Origin: CAZUCD01 sp964618855 | Lineage (GTDB): Bacteria; Sumerlaeota; Sumerlaeia; SLMS01; JANRJK01 | Assembly (NCBI GenBank): GCA_964618855.1 | Contig: CAZUCD010000157.1 | Span: 1 to 8,245, forward strand | Reading direction: 5' to 3' | Length of the DNA: 8,245 bases | Shown: positions 1-7,147 of the stretch, one piece after another | Numbering within the stretch: the first letter of the stretch is position 1 | Layout: every line of letters starts with the position of its first letter | Notes under the pieces: model-generated | Seen by the model: the letters and a program-made list of their open reading frames with translations, nothing else | Told to the model about the DNA's origin: nothing | Database searches by the model: none | Program-made: the position numbers and the translations under genes

Positions 1-379
1 CAATCTCGATGTCGGCGATCTCGCGGAGCACCTTCGGCAGTCCCAGCGACCGCATCGTCGGTATGTCCATCTTGACGCGCCGGAACACCATCGCGATGGA
101 ACCGCGCTGCCAGAAGACGTTGATGCGGAAGCGCCCGATCGCCGCATCCATGAACGCCAGGTTGGCCTCCTTCGTCTTCTCGAAGTCGGCCCATTGCTGC
201 TCGCTCATGATCTCGCGCGCGAAGCGGTCCGCCACGATTGGGTCTAGGCGCTTTCCCCCCGCAGCCTCGAGTGCCCGCAGGCGCCCGTCCTTGTTGATCG
301 ATGGGATCGCGCCCACGGCCAGATAGATGTCCGAGCCGTCGATCTGAACCATCTCGCTCAGCAGCGCCTTCAGGTCCAT
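1..379 (-). CDS. pilU: Type IV pilus retraction ATPase, PilT/PilU family (N-terminal part, cut by window edge)
   Basis: This is the first 126 codons of a gene running off the left edge. The N-terminus begins MDLKALLSEM and has the hallmark of the PilT/PilU N-terminal PAS-like domain: a short helix, then GSDIYLAVGAIPSINKDGRL (residues 15-34, compare SDLHLSxGxPP in PilT). Residues 82-126 (GRFRINVFWQRGSIAMVFRR, then IPTMRSLGLPKVLREIA) match PilU better than PilT, which usually reads FNQNRGxxAVFR. The Walker A, Asp-box and Walker B motifs of the RecA-like ATPase core lie outside the window, so motor activity cannot be judged. The family forms cytoplasmic hexamers at the pilus base and powers pilus retraction (twitching); PilU normally assists PilT. 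The start is well supported: GGAGG at 385-389 lies 5 nt upstream of the ATG. The gene is divergent from nrfH. PilT versus PilU is less certain than the family. Confidence 0.85.
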   Translation of the reverse strand, partial: MDLKALLSEMVQIDGSDIYLAVGAIPSINKDGRLRALEAAGGKRLDPIVADRFAREIMSEQQWADFEKTKEANLAFMDAAIGRFRINVFWQRGSIAMVFRRVKMDIPTMRSLGLPKVLREIADIEI

Positions 380-384
380 GAAAG

Positions 385-389
385 CCTCC
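385..389 (-). promoter_or_regulatory. Ribosome binding site of the pilT/pilU-type gene
   Basis: The minus strand reads GGAGG followed by a 5-nt spacer (CTTTC) and ATG. This is a near-ideal Shine-Dalgarno sequence and fixes the start codon of the pilus ATPase at 379. Confidence 0.75.
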
Positions 390-509
390 GTGCGGTCCAA
401 GCCGCGCCCCGTGGTTTCTGGGGAAGATAACCCGCCCGGAGGCGATCGCGGGGCAAGTCTCCGTTCGGCCGGAACCCGGCGGCATAGTTCTGGACCATTT
501 CATCCATTA

Positions 510-540
510 TTGGGTTGCGCTTCGATTCGAACAAACCCAA
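510..540. promoter_or_regulatory. Nested inverted repeat upstream of nrfH, candidate operator or leader hairpin
   Basis: Outer arms TTGGGTT (510-516) and AACCCAA (534-540) are perfect reverse complements. Inside them lies a second inverted repeat, TTCGA (521-525), one central T, TCGAA (527-531). The two dyads share nearly the same centre (525 and 526). The element ends 30 nt before the nrfH start, in the 191-bp region between the divergent pilus ATPase and nrfH genes. It could bind a dimeric regulator of nrfHA or form a hairpin in the nrfH leader. It does not match the FNR/CRP pattern TTGAT-N4-ATCAA, and I cannot assign a regulator. No convincing sigma-70 or sigma-54 promoter was recognised nearby, and the nrfH ribosome binding site is weak (ACGGA at 556-560). 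Confidence 0.4.
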
Positions 541-570
541 AAGTCCCCCCGGTACACGGATCTTCCCACG

Positions 571-1041
571 ATGAAACTCACCCCGACGACCATAGTCCTC
601 CTCGTCCTCGGCCTAGCGGTGGGGATTGCGGCGGGCATTGGAGGCTACACCTTCATCTACGCCGAGGGGGGGTCCTACATGACGAACGACCCCATGGCCT
701 GCCGGAACTGCCACGTGATGCAGGAACAGTACGACGGGTGGACGCGGTCCAGCCACCATAACGTGGCCGTGTGCAACGACTGCCACGCACCGCACGACTT
801 CGTGGGAAAGTACTCCACCAAGGCGATCAATGGGTGGAACCACTCCTACGCCTTCACGACGGGTGAGTTCCACGAACCCATCATGATCACCGAGCGCAAC
901 CGTGCCATCACCGAGGCCGCGTGCCGGGATTGCCACGGGCAGGTCGTCGAGGCCATCGACGCCGTCCCCGCCGGCCACTCCGGGGCCTGGAAGAGCCTCG
1001 ATTGCATCCGCTGCCACCAAAACGTCGGTCACCTCCACTAG
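571..1041 (+). CDS. nrfH: NrfH, tetrahaem membrane quinol dehydrogenase subunit of cytochrome c nitrite reductase
   Basis: This 156-residue NapC/NirT-family cytochrome is the usual length for NrfH. It oxidises menaquinol at the outer face of the cytoplasmic membrane and passes electrons to NrfA. An N-terminal membrane anchor spans residues 8-30 (IVLLVLGLAVGIAAGIGGYT and onward). Four CXXCH haem sites are visible: C44-H48, C68-H72, C118-H122 and C145-H149. The first is CRNCHVM, with Met50 in the CXXCHXM arrangement; in the Desulfovibrio NrfH structure the equivalent Met is the proximal ligand of haem 1 at the quinol site. The NrfH-typical stretch TKAINGWNHSYAFTTGEF followed by HEPI (residues 83-104) separates haems 2 and 3. 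The gene lies 10 bp upstream of nrfA, as in Wolinella, Desulfovibrio and similar nrfHA operons, rather than the E. coli nrfABCD type. The ribosome binding site is weak (ACGGA at 556-560). The identification is secure. Confidence 0.95.
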   Translation: MKLTPTTIVLLVLGLAVGIAAGIGGYTFIYAEGGSYMTNDPMACRNCHVMQEQYDGWTRSSHHNVAVCNDCHAPHDFVGKYSTKAINGWNHSYAFTTGEFHEPIMITERNRAITEAACRDCHGQVVEAIDAVPAGHSGAWKSLDCIRCHQNVGHLH

Positions 1042-1051
1042 GACGCATGCC

Positions 1052-2449
1052 ATGAGCGCCACCTCACCAGAGTCCCCCCGCCCCCGGCGCACCACCCTTG
1101 CGGTGGCAGCCATCGTTGGCCTGGTCACCGCCCTCGCGGCGGCGGGCACAACCGCGCTGCTCATCAACATCTTCGAGCACAAGCAGGAGGCGAAGAACCC
1201 ATTCTTCAGGGTGGTCGAAATCACCGACCAGACCGAGGATCCGGCCATCTGGGGGAAGAATTTCCCCATGCAATACGATGGCTACATGAAGACCACGGAC
1301 CAGGTGCGCACCCGCTTCGGGGGGAGCGAGGCTGTCCCCAAGACCCCGACCCAGGCCGACCCGCGATCCGTCGTCGCGCAGTCCAAGCTGGAGGAAGACC
1401 CCCGCCTGGTCACCCTGTGGAAGGGCTACGCCTTCTCCAAGGACTTCCGCGAGGAACGCGGCCACGCGTACATGCTCGAGGACCAGACTTTCACGGAACG
1501 CCAGAACGTCGTGAAGCAGCCAGGCACCTGCGCCCACTGCCACGCCTCCGTTTACCTCCCCTACAAGAAGCTCGGCAACGGCGACCTCATCAAGGGCTTC
1601 GAGGCAATGAACCAGATGACCTACGAGGAGGCGAGAACCCATCTCTCGCACCCGATCACGTGCATCGACTGCCACGACCCGTCCTCGATGGCGTTGCGCG
1701 TCACGCGTCCCGGCTTCATGGAGGGCTACGCCGCCTACAAGGCGTCGCAGGGAGTCCCGAACTACGACGTCAACACCATGGCCTCACGGCAGGAAATGCG
1801 CTCCTTCGTCTGCGCCCAGTGCCACGTCGAGTACTACTTTCAGGGGAAGGAGAAGCGGCTCGTCTATCCGTGGACCAAGGGCCTCAAGGCTGACGAGATT
1901 CTCGAGTACTACGAGGAGAACGGCCACAAGGACTGGGTGCACGAGATTTCCGGGGCGCCCGTGCTCAAGGCCCAGCACCCCGAGTTCGAGCTTTGGTCGC
2001 AGGGCATCCACGCGCGCGCCGGCGTTGCGTGCGCGGACTGCCACATGCCCTACACACGAGTGGGAGCCCTGAAGGTCAGCGACCACCACATCCGCAGCCC
2101 CCTGCTCAACATCTCCAACGCGTGCCAGACCTGCCACCGCGTCCCGGAGGCGGAACTCCTCGCCCGCGCCGAGACGATCCAGGGGCGCCACTTCGAGCTG
2201 CGCAACCACGCGATGGACGCGCTCGTGGACTTGATCGAGGGCATCAAGGCCGCGAAGGACGCGGGAGCCGACGACACCGTGCTCACCGCGCCGCGCAGCT
2301 TCCAGCGCAAGGCGCAGTTCCTCCTCGACTTCGCCGAAGCGGAGAACTCGACGGGCTTCCACGCGGACCAGGAAGGGGCGCGCATCCTCGGCCTCTCCAT
2401 GGACTATTCGCGCAAGGGCTGGAAGTCGCTGGCGGAGCTTGGGAAGTAG
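1052..2449 (+). CDS. nrfA: NrfA, pentahaem ammonia-forming cytochrome c nitrite reductase with CXXCH at the catalytic haem
   Basis: This 465-residue enzyme reduces nitrite to ammonium with six electrons outside the cytoplasmic membrane, the last step of dissimilatory nitrate reduction to ammonium. Five haem sites are seen: C160-H164, C204-H208, C254-H258, C327-H331 and C358-H362. Active-site residues align by eye with Arg (R216 in LRVTRP), Tyr (Y261 in CHVEYYF) and His (H309 in LKAQHPE). The calcium-site residues E260, K306 and Q308 are also kept. The first motif is CAHCH, so the catalytic haem would have a His proximal ligand in place of the classical Lys of CXXCK; such CXXCH NrfA proteins are known, for example in Campylobacter. 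The N-terminus has a basic segment and a hydrophobic helix (about 15-40) without an obvious cleavage site, so it may stay anchored. The start at 1052 is chosen because the frame is open further upstream but overlaps nrfH; a GGA at 1041-1043 is a weak ribosome site. The gene is convergent with the cyclase-kinase gene, 3 bp away. Confidence 0.95.
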   Translation: MSATSPESPRPRRTTLAVAAIVGLVTALAAAGTTALLINIFEHKQEAKNPFFRVVEITDQTEDPAIWGKNFPMQYDGYMKTTDQVRTRFGGSEAVPKTPTQADPRSVVAQSKLEEDPRLVTLWKGYAFSKDFREERGHAYMLEDQTFTERQNVVKQPGTCAHCHASVYLPYKKLGNGDLIKGFEAMNQMTYEEARTHLSHPITCIDCHDPSSMALRVTRPGFMEGYAAYKASQGVPNYDVNTMASRQEMRSFVCAQCHVEYYFQGKEKRLVYPWTKGLKADEILEYYEENGHKDWVHEISGAPVLKAQHPEFELWSQGIHARAGVACADCHMPYTRVGALKVSDHHIRSPLLNISNACQTCHRVPEAELLARAETIQGRHFELRNHAMDALVDLIEGIKAAKDAGADDTVLTAPRSFQRKAQFLLDFAEAENSTGFHADQEGARILGLSMDYSRKGWKSLAELGK

Positions 2450-2452
2450 GCG

Positions 2453-5400
2453 TCACTGCGTGGGCGCGGGCATGAACTTGCGCAGGGGCGAGTCGGGTTT
2501 GAGCACCTGGTCGACCGCTCCGCGCGACAGTCCGCATGCCTCCTCGATCGACGCTCGGGCTTCGTCATTCCGGCCCAGCTTCAGCAGCATCCCGCCCTTT
2601 GCGGCGATGCGAACCGCCTGCGTTTCCGCCGGCAGTCTCAACGCCTGGCTCAACGTGATCGAGCGTTCCTGCGCAGCGAGCGCGTCGTCGAGGCGGCCCA
2701 GTTCCCGGAGCGTCGCCGCATGGGACGCGTACTGCATCGCCACGTCGGGGTGGTTCTCGCCCAGCACCTTGAGGCGAATCTCCAGCGACTCCCGCGCGAG
2801 CACCTCAGCCTCCTCCTTGCGTCCCATCTGGCTGTACAGGTTCGAGCGCAGGTTGAGCGGGTAGGCAACCCAGTCGGGCCTGTCGGCGTCCTTGCGCAGG
2901 ATACCCTCCGCCTCGATGTAGAGAGCCTCAGCCTCCCCGTACTTCCCCTGGCGCGCCAGGCAATCCCCAAGGTTGTCCATCGTGATCGCGGTGCGGGAGA
3001 TCGGGCCCCACGCTGCGCGCCGGATGGCGAGGCACTCGCGCAGCACCTCCTCCGCATCGGCGAGGAGCCCGACCCGCGAAAAGTGCCACCCTGCATTGTT
3101 GAGGAGCTGCGAAAACGCCGTGTCCGTGAGCCTGCCCCGCGACTTGGCGATCGCCCCGCGGAAGATGCGCGTCGCCTCGTCGGAGTTCTCGTCCAGCTTC
3201 GCAGTCGCCGAGGCGTACTCCGTCAACGCCGCCGTGTAGGACTCGGGGCTCTGGTCCATGATCGTCTCGGCGATGCCCAGCCGCCGGCGCGCCACGGCCA
3301 GGGCCTCCGCATAACGGCCACCAAAGTTCAGGATGGAGTACAGGTTCGAGAGATCGGACAACAGCATCGCCGAATCTGGCCCATGGATCGATTCCTTCAG
3401 TGCGATGCTCCTGGCGGCGGCTTCCTCCGCTCCCGCCGTGTCGCTCCGGTCGAACGCGTCGAGCGACTTCATCGCCCAGTACTCCGCCAGCGTCTCGCTG
3501 GTTTCGGCATCGCACGATTGGATTTCGGCCAGGTACCGCTCTGTCAGGCCATCCTCCCTCTCGGACACGGGAAGGTACTGGCGTGCCGCACGAAGCGCGA
3601 GCGCCGCCTCCGCCGCAGGGCATGGGCTCAGCCAAGGCAGGTCGGACGCTATGCGCGGTCCTGCGAGAATCTCGCGGGCCAGCGCGACTCCGTGCGCGTT
3701 CATTCCCCCGGATCCGCATAGGTGCATCGCCAGCCCCGACTTGATCGCAATGGCCCTCTCCGGCGGCAGCGTGTCGAGCAGGGCCCGCTCCTCCCACAGT
3801 CCCGCGAGAATCCTCTCCGCGGCCACCGCATCCGCGCCCTGCTTGAGCGCCATGGCGAGCACGAGGCGGGCGAGGTAGTGCGTGTCCCCCCCAAGGTCGT
3901 GATGCCTTGCGGCCACCTCCTCCGCCCGGCGGGCCAGGCTCACGCTCTCCGTCAGGCTCCCACTCTGGCCGACCGTGCGCGAGGAGGCCATCAGCCATTG
4001 CAGGTGCTGGAGGACGGCCTCGCTGTCGGATTCGTCGACGGCCACGTTCAGCCCGAAGTCCGCCACCCTGCGGGCGGTGAACTCGAGGACGTCGGCGTCG
4101 CGGCGCGAGTAGGGGTCGAGCTTGCTGCCCAGCTCCACCATCACGGCGAACACGAGCTTCTCGATCTCGCGGTATTGCGCCCGGGCCAGTTCCGCCCGCC
4201 GGGTCGCCCTGCCGCGTTGCTCCTGCTCGGCGGCGAGTGCGGTCGCGACCTGCCCGCGCGCCTCGGCCTCCCGTTCGAGGGCACGCTCCGAACGGGTGTA
4301 GAGGAACGCCAGCATCACGATCACCGCGAGGAGGAACGGGCTCGCGATCTTCGCCATGCGGAGGCTTTGCGACAGCGCCTCCGTCCGGCGCTTCTCCTCA
4401 GCGGCCAGCTTCTCCCGCTCGCGAGCCTCCGCCGCGGCCCGCCGCCGCTCGGGCAGGCTGCGCAGGCGCACGGCCAATTCCCCCGCCGTCGCCAGGCGAA
4501 GGGCGGGATCACCGTCCACGCAGTCGGCAACATCCCGCCGGAGCATGTCATCCGCGAGGTCGCGCTCCCACCCCACGCCGAGCGACCGCCTGAAGTCCCC
4601 GATGACGGCCTGGTACAGCATGACCCCGAGCGAGTAGACGTCCGCCTTGGTCGACGCGGGTCGTCCCTCGATCAGTTCCGGGGCCATGTACATCCGCGTC
4701 CCGGACCGCGACGACGTGCCCGATGACTCGTCGGCCATCGTCAGACCCGACGCCGTGATCCCCCGTTCCTCGAGCAGCCTGCGCTCCTTGACGAGTCCAA
4801 TGCCGAAGTCCGTCAGCTTGGCGCGCGGACCGCCCTCCCCATCGACAACCAGAATGTTCGAAGGCTTGATGTCCTTGTGCAGGACGCCGACGGAGTGCGC
4901 CGCGTCGAGCGCCTCCGCGACCTGCGCCAGCAGCTCCAGGCGCACCTCGAGCGGAACACCTCCGAGCCCTCCCCGGGCATCGGCCCACGCCTCGAAGTCC
5001 CCCCCCTCCGAGTACTCGGACTCGATGTAGAAGGGCGGGCCGTCGAAGCTCCAGTCGATCACCCGGGCGATGTCCGGGCGATCTCCCAGCGACTCCCGGA
5101 TGAGCCTGAAGAGGGTGACCTCTCGTTTGAGTCCGCGCAGGCGCTCCGGATCGAAGCAGAACTTGAAAACGCGCGAGTCGCGTGTCTTTGCGTGGCGCGC
5201 GAGCCAGACCTCGCCGAATCCCCCCGCCCCCAGCCGCGACTCCAACATCCAATGCTCGCGGCCCGGCACGGCGATGCCCGGGGCCGGGCGCCATCCCAGC
5301 AGGTCCTCCTCACCCGGTCGCAGCGCCCGGCGCGCCTTCTCACCGTCCGGCGGCGGAATGAGGGGCGCGCTCCCCTCAACGCCCACCTCGAACACCTCAA

Positions 5401-5959
5401 CCGGCTCCTCCACGCCTTTGAGAACATACTGCCCGTGGGCTATCCACCGGGCCCCCGGCGGGACCGAGTCGCTCCCCGCGGCCGCGCGGCGCGCCAGGTC
5501 GAAGGCGCCGCGCGTGAGGAGCGTCTGTCCTCCGAGTGCCAGCGCCATAACGCGCGCTGCAATCGGCTTGGCGAGCCCCTCGACCTCCAGGCGCCGCGCG
5601 CCGCGCTGCACCGTGTCGCTCGAGTTTTCCCGCACGTGGATCTCGCCCAGGTGCACGCCGACCCGGGTCGCCACGCGGTGGCCTCCGAGGACCGATCCCA
5701 GTTCCGCCCCCGCCTCCCCGAGCCTGGCGTGCCAGTCCAGCGCGAACCTCACCGCGTCGATCGGGCGCTCGAACAACAGCAGGAACCCATCACTCTTGTC
5801 AATCTCCTGTCCGTCGTGCCTCTTGAGCAGCAGGCGCGCCCCTGCATCGTGCCAGGCCCAGAACTTCGCCGCGCGCTCGTCGCCCAGCAACTCCACGAGG
5901 TGCGTGCTGTCCACGAGGTCGGTAACGACGAGGGTGCGCAGTACCGCCGAGTCGTGCAT
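2453..5959 (-). CDS. Cyclase-like domain / Ser-Thr protein kinase / TPR transmembrane signalling protein
   Basis: A 1168-residue multidomain protein. Residues 7-190 resemble a class III adenylate/guanylate cyclase: TDLVDST (D14) and DKSDGFLLLF (D57) sit where the metal-binding Asp residues belong, and R136 in AAR is kept. By eye, however, the transition-state Asn position is Pro132, so activity is doubtful. Residues 237-500 are a Hanks-type kinase: glycine loop GAGGFGEVW (244-252), Lys266, Glu280, HKDIKPSN with D363, K365 and N368, DFG (384-386), a long Ser/Thr-rich activation loop (402-421), APE (426-428) and D440. All catalytic residues are present, with Lys replacing Arg in the HRD motif. 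Coiled-coil-like charged stretches (502-535, 557-600) flank one membrane helix (about 538-555). The rest is helical with TPR-like repeats, clearest at 985-1105, probably outside the cytoplasm. Start: the frame continues another 350 codons upstream but only antisense to the amidase gene, so ATG at 5959 is chosen; the ribosome site is weak. Targets are unknown. Confidence 0.88.
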   Translation of the reverse strand: MHDSAVLRTLVVTDLVDSTHLVELLGDERAAKFWAWHDAGARLLLKRHDGQEIDKSDGFLLLFERPIDAVRFALDWHARLGEAGAELGSVLGGHRVATRVGVHLGEIHVRENSSDTVQRGARRLEVEGLAKPIAARVMALALGGQTLLTRGAFDLARRAAAGSDSVPPGARWIAHGQYVLKGVEEPVEVFEVGVEGSAPLIPPPDGEKARRALRPGEEDLLGWRPAPGIAVPGREHWMLESRLGAGGFGEVWLARHAKTRDSRVFKFCFDPERLRGLKREVTLFRLIRESLGDRPDIARVIDWSFDGPPFYIESEYSEGGDFEAWADARGGLGGVPLEVRLELLAQVAEALDAAHSVGVLHKDIKPSNILVVDGEGGPRAKLTDFGIGLVKERRLLEERGITASGLTMADESSGTSSRSGTRMYMAPELIEGRPASTKADVYSLGVMLYQAVIGDFRRSLGVGWERDLADDMLRRDVADCVDGDPALRLATAGELAVRLRSLPERRRAAAEAREREKLAAEEKRRTEALSQSLRMAKIASPFLLAVIVMLAFLYTRSERALEREAEARGQVATALAAEQEQRGRATRRAELARAQYREIEKLVFAVMVELGSKLDPYSRRDADVLEFTARRVADFGLNVAVDESDSEAVLQHLQWLMASSRTVGQSGSLTESVSLARRAEEVAARHHDLGGDTHYLARLVLAMALKQGADAVAAERILAGLWEERALLDTLPPERAIAIKSGLAMHLCGSGGMNAHGVALAREILAGPRIASDLPWLSPCPAAEAALALRAARQYLPVSEREDGLTERYLAEIQSCDAETSETLAEYWAMKSLDAFDRSDTAGAEEAAARSIALKESIHGPDSAMLLSDLSNLYSILNFGGRYAEALAVARRRLGIAETIMDQSPESYTAALTEYASATAKLDENSDEATRIFRGAIAKSRGRLTDTAFSQLLNNAGWHFSRVGLLADAEEVLRECLAIRRAAWGPISRTAITMDNLGDCLARQGKYGEAEALYIEAEGILRKDADRPDWVAYPLNLRSNLYSQMGRKEEAEVLARESLEIRLKVLGENHPDVAMQYASHAATLRELGRLDDALAAQERSITLSQALRLPAETQAVRIAAKGGMLLKLGRNDEARASIEEACGLSRGAVDQVLKPDSPLRKFMPAPTQ

Positions 5960-5993
5960 CGCCGGGAGCCTGTCAGGGATTGAGCGTGACGAT

Positions 5994-6011
5994 CCTCGGG
6001 TTAACCCGGGG
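5994..6011. promoter_or_regulatory. Palindrome between divergent cyclase-kinase and amidase genes, candidate operator
   Basis: CGGGTTAACCCG (5997-6008) is a perfect 12-bp palindrome. It extends to 18 bp (5994-6011) with one mismatched pair (5996/6009). It lies 35 nt upstream of the cyclase-kinase start and 60 nt upstream of the amidase start, so a dimeric regulator bound here could act on both genes. A TTGACA hexamer follows at 6019-6024 on the plus strand, but there is no matching -10 element in the G-run that follows. The regulator is unknown. Confidence 0.35.
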
Positions 6012-6070
6012 TTGCAACTTGACAGTGTGCTGGGACGCGGGGGGGCGTTTGGCGCAGGAACGTCGCCCCA

Positions 6071-6940
6071 ATGGCCCTGCGCATCCCCATACTCATTCTG
6101 GCGCTGCTGGCGCTGGTGCTCGCCCCCGCGACGGGGGAGCCCCGCAGGCAGGCCCCCGCCACCGCGCGCAAGATCGACACGGGATCGGGGGACCAGACCC
6201 CCAAACCCCCCCAGCGCAAGAGCGTCATCATCATCGACCCCGGCCACGGTGGATACCACAAGGGTGGTGGGAACATAGTCCGGGGCAGGCGGGTCTGGGA
6301 GAAGGAGATCACCCTCCAGATCGCCGAGCGCATCGAGCGCATTGCACGCCGCGATGGCCGCTTCGAGGTACGCCTCACACGCCGCGAGGACGTCTACGTG
6401 GGATTGGCCGAGCGGACTCAGCGCGCCGAGCAGATGCACGGCGACATCTTCATCAGCCTCCACACCAACGCCGTCGACGGGGACGCCTCCCGCAAGGCGC
6501 GCGCCAAGGGCATCGAGTTCTGGACGTGGTCCCCCGACGGCAGCCGAACCGCCGCCGCCAAGTGGCTCGAGGAGCTTGAAAACGACGAGGGCGGCAACGT
6601 GCGCGCCGCCAAGCCCCTCCTCAACCAGATGATGATCGACGCGCTGACAGCGCAGGCCCTGGAGAGCCGACGCGTCGCCCGCGCCCTCGAAAGCTCCTTC
6701 ATGCGTGAATCCTACTACCGCGCCAACTACCGAGGCATCGACGGCGCGCGCTTCAAGGTCCTCGAAAACTACTCCATGCCCTCGGTCCTCATCGAGTACG
6801 GATTCCTCACGCATCCCGAGGAGTCCAAGCGCCTCGCCGACCCCGTGAAGCAGGAGGAGATGGCGCGCCTCACCTACGAGGGAATCGCGGCCTACCTGCG
6901 CAGCATCGAACGCGAGGACGCCCTCGCCCAGGCCCGCTAG
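6071..6940 (+). CDS. Secreted N-acetylmuramoyl-L-alanine amidase (Amidase_3 family)
   Basis: A 289-residue zinc amidase of the AmiA/AmiB/AmiC type, which cleaves the bond between N-acetylmuramic acid and the L-Ala of the stem peptide in periplasmic peptidoglycan, typically during cell separation. An N-terminal signal peptide (about 1-22, LALLALVLAPATG) is followed by a Pro-rich linker to about residue 50. The catalytic domain shows all expected residues: IIIDPGHGG (zinc ligand H59), WEKEITL (E77), ISLHTNA (H131) and VLIEYGFLTH (catalytic E242). Residues 135-235 include a charged, helical region between the SLHTNA and final Glu motifs, partly where regulatory helices occur in AmiB/AmiC, although no such helix can be assigned by eye. 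No SH3b, AMIN, LysM or SPOR targeting domain is seen. The upstream AGGA (6056-6059) is 11 nt from the ATG. It is divergent from the cyclase-kinase gene and convergent with the second kinase gene. Confidence 0.93.
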   Translation: MALRIPILILALLALVLAPATGEPRRQAPATARKIDTGSGDQTPKPPQRKSVIIIDPGHGGYHKGGGNIVRGRRVWEKEITLQIAERIERIARRDGRFEVRLTRREDVYVGLAERTQRAEQMHGDIFISLHTNAVDGDASRKARAKGIEFWTWSPDGSRTAAAKWLEELENDEGGNVRAAKPLLNQMMIDALTAQALESRRVARALESSFMRESYYRANYRGIDGARFKVLENYSMPSVLIEYGFLTHPEESKRLADPVKQEEMARLTYEGIAAYLRSIEREDALAQAR

Positions 6941-6960
6941 TGCACTTTTCAGAGTTACAA

Positions 6961-7005
6961 GGCCGTCACGGCCATGTGGAGGAGTCGGAGGCGCGTCTCG
7001 CGCCT
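6961..7005. terminator. Two small GC-rich hairpins downstream of the amidase gene, possible bidirectional terminator
   Basis: GGCCG-TCA-CGGCC (6961-6973) can form a 5-bp stem. AGGCGCG-TCT-CGCGCCT (6989-7005) can form a 7-bp stem. They begin 20 nt after the amidase stop, in the 207-bp spacer between two convergent genes. Neither is followed by a T run on either strand, so intrinsic termination is uncertain. The rest of the spacer has no gene that I can support. Confidence 0.3.
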
Positions 7006-7117
7006 GCAACTCGCGGGCACGAGAGTTCGCATAGTGCCCTGACAGAGCGGTAAGCGGACTCGGAAGGGACCACGCCCTCGCCGACTTTCTGCGTCAACGC
7101 ATGAAAGTGGCCAAGGT

Positions 7118-7140
7118 GAGCAACGGTCGGTCACTTGCTC
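7118..7140 (-). terminator. Hairpin just after the stop of the second kinase gene, weak terminator candidate
   Basis: GAGCAA (7118-7123) and TTGCTC (7135-7140) are perfect reverse complements with an 11-nt loop, beginning 7 nt after the minus-strand stop codon at 7148-7150. An overlapping alternative stem pairs 7105-7112 with 7129-7136 (7 of 8 pairs), so the two folds would exclude each other. There is only a short T stretch after the second fold. This is weak evidence for a terminator. Confidence 0.25.
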
Positions 7141-7147
7141 TGGGTTT

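Noticed and set aside
442..449. GCGATCGC octamer palindrome, similar to the cyanobacterial HIP1 repeat
   Set aside because: A single copy in GC-rich DNA is expected by chance, and nothing else in the window suggests a cyanobacterium.
437..463. CGGAG / CTCCG inverted repeat upstream of the pilus ATPase gene
   Set aside because: The arms are only 5 bp with a 17-nt loop, which is common by chance at this GC content.
505..510. CATTAT as a -10 element for nrfH
   Set aside because: It matches only 4 of 6 TATAAT positions and has no recognisable -35 hexamer at the right distance. A sigma-54 pattern (GG-N10-GC) nearby also fails.
902..1051. A 50-codon N-terminal extension of NrfA
   Set aside because: It overlaps nrfH in another frame and encodes a Pro/Arg/Ser-rich shadow peptide. 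The start at 1052 immediately precedes the membrane-anchor sequence expected for NrfA.
6019..6024. TTGACA as a -35 element of an amidase promoter
   Set aside because: The hexamer is perfect, but the sequence 16-18 bp downstream is a G-rich run with no -10-like hexamer.
5960..7009. A 350-codon upstream extension of the cyclase-kinase frame, giving a 1518-residue protein
   Set aside because: The extension lies antisense to the amidase gene, whose signal peptide and zinc motifs are clear, has a composition typical of a shadow frame, and shows no domain. The cyclase-like domain starts naturally after ATG 5959.
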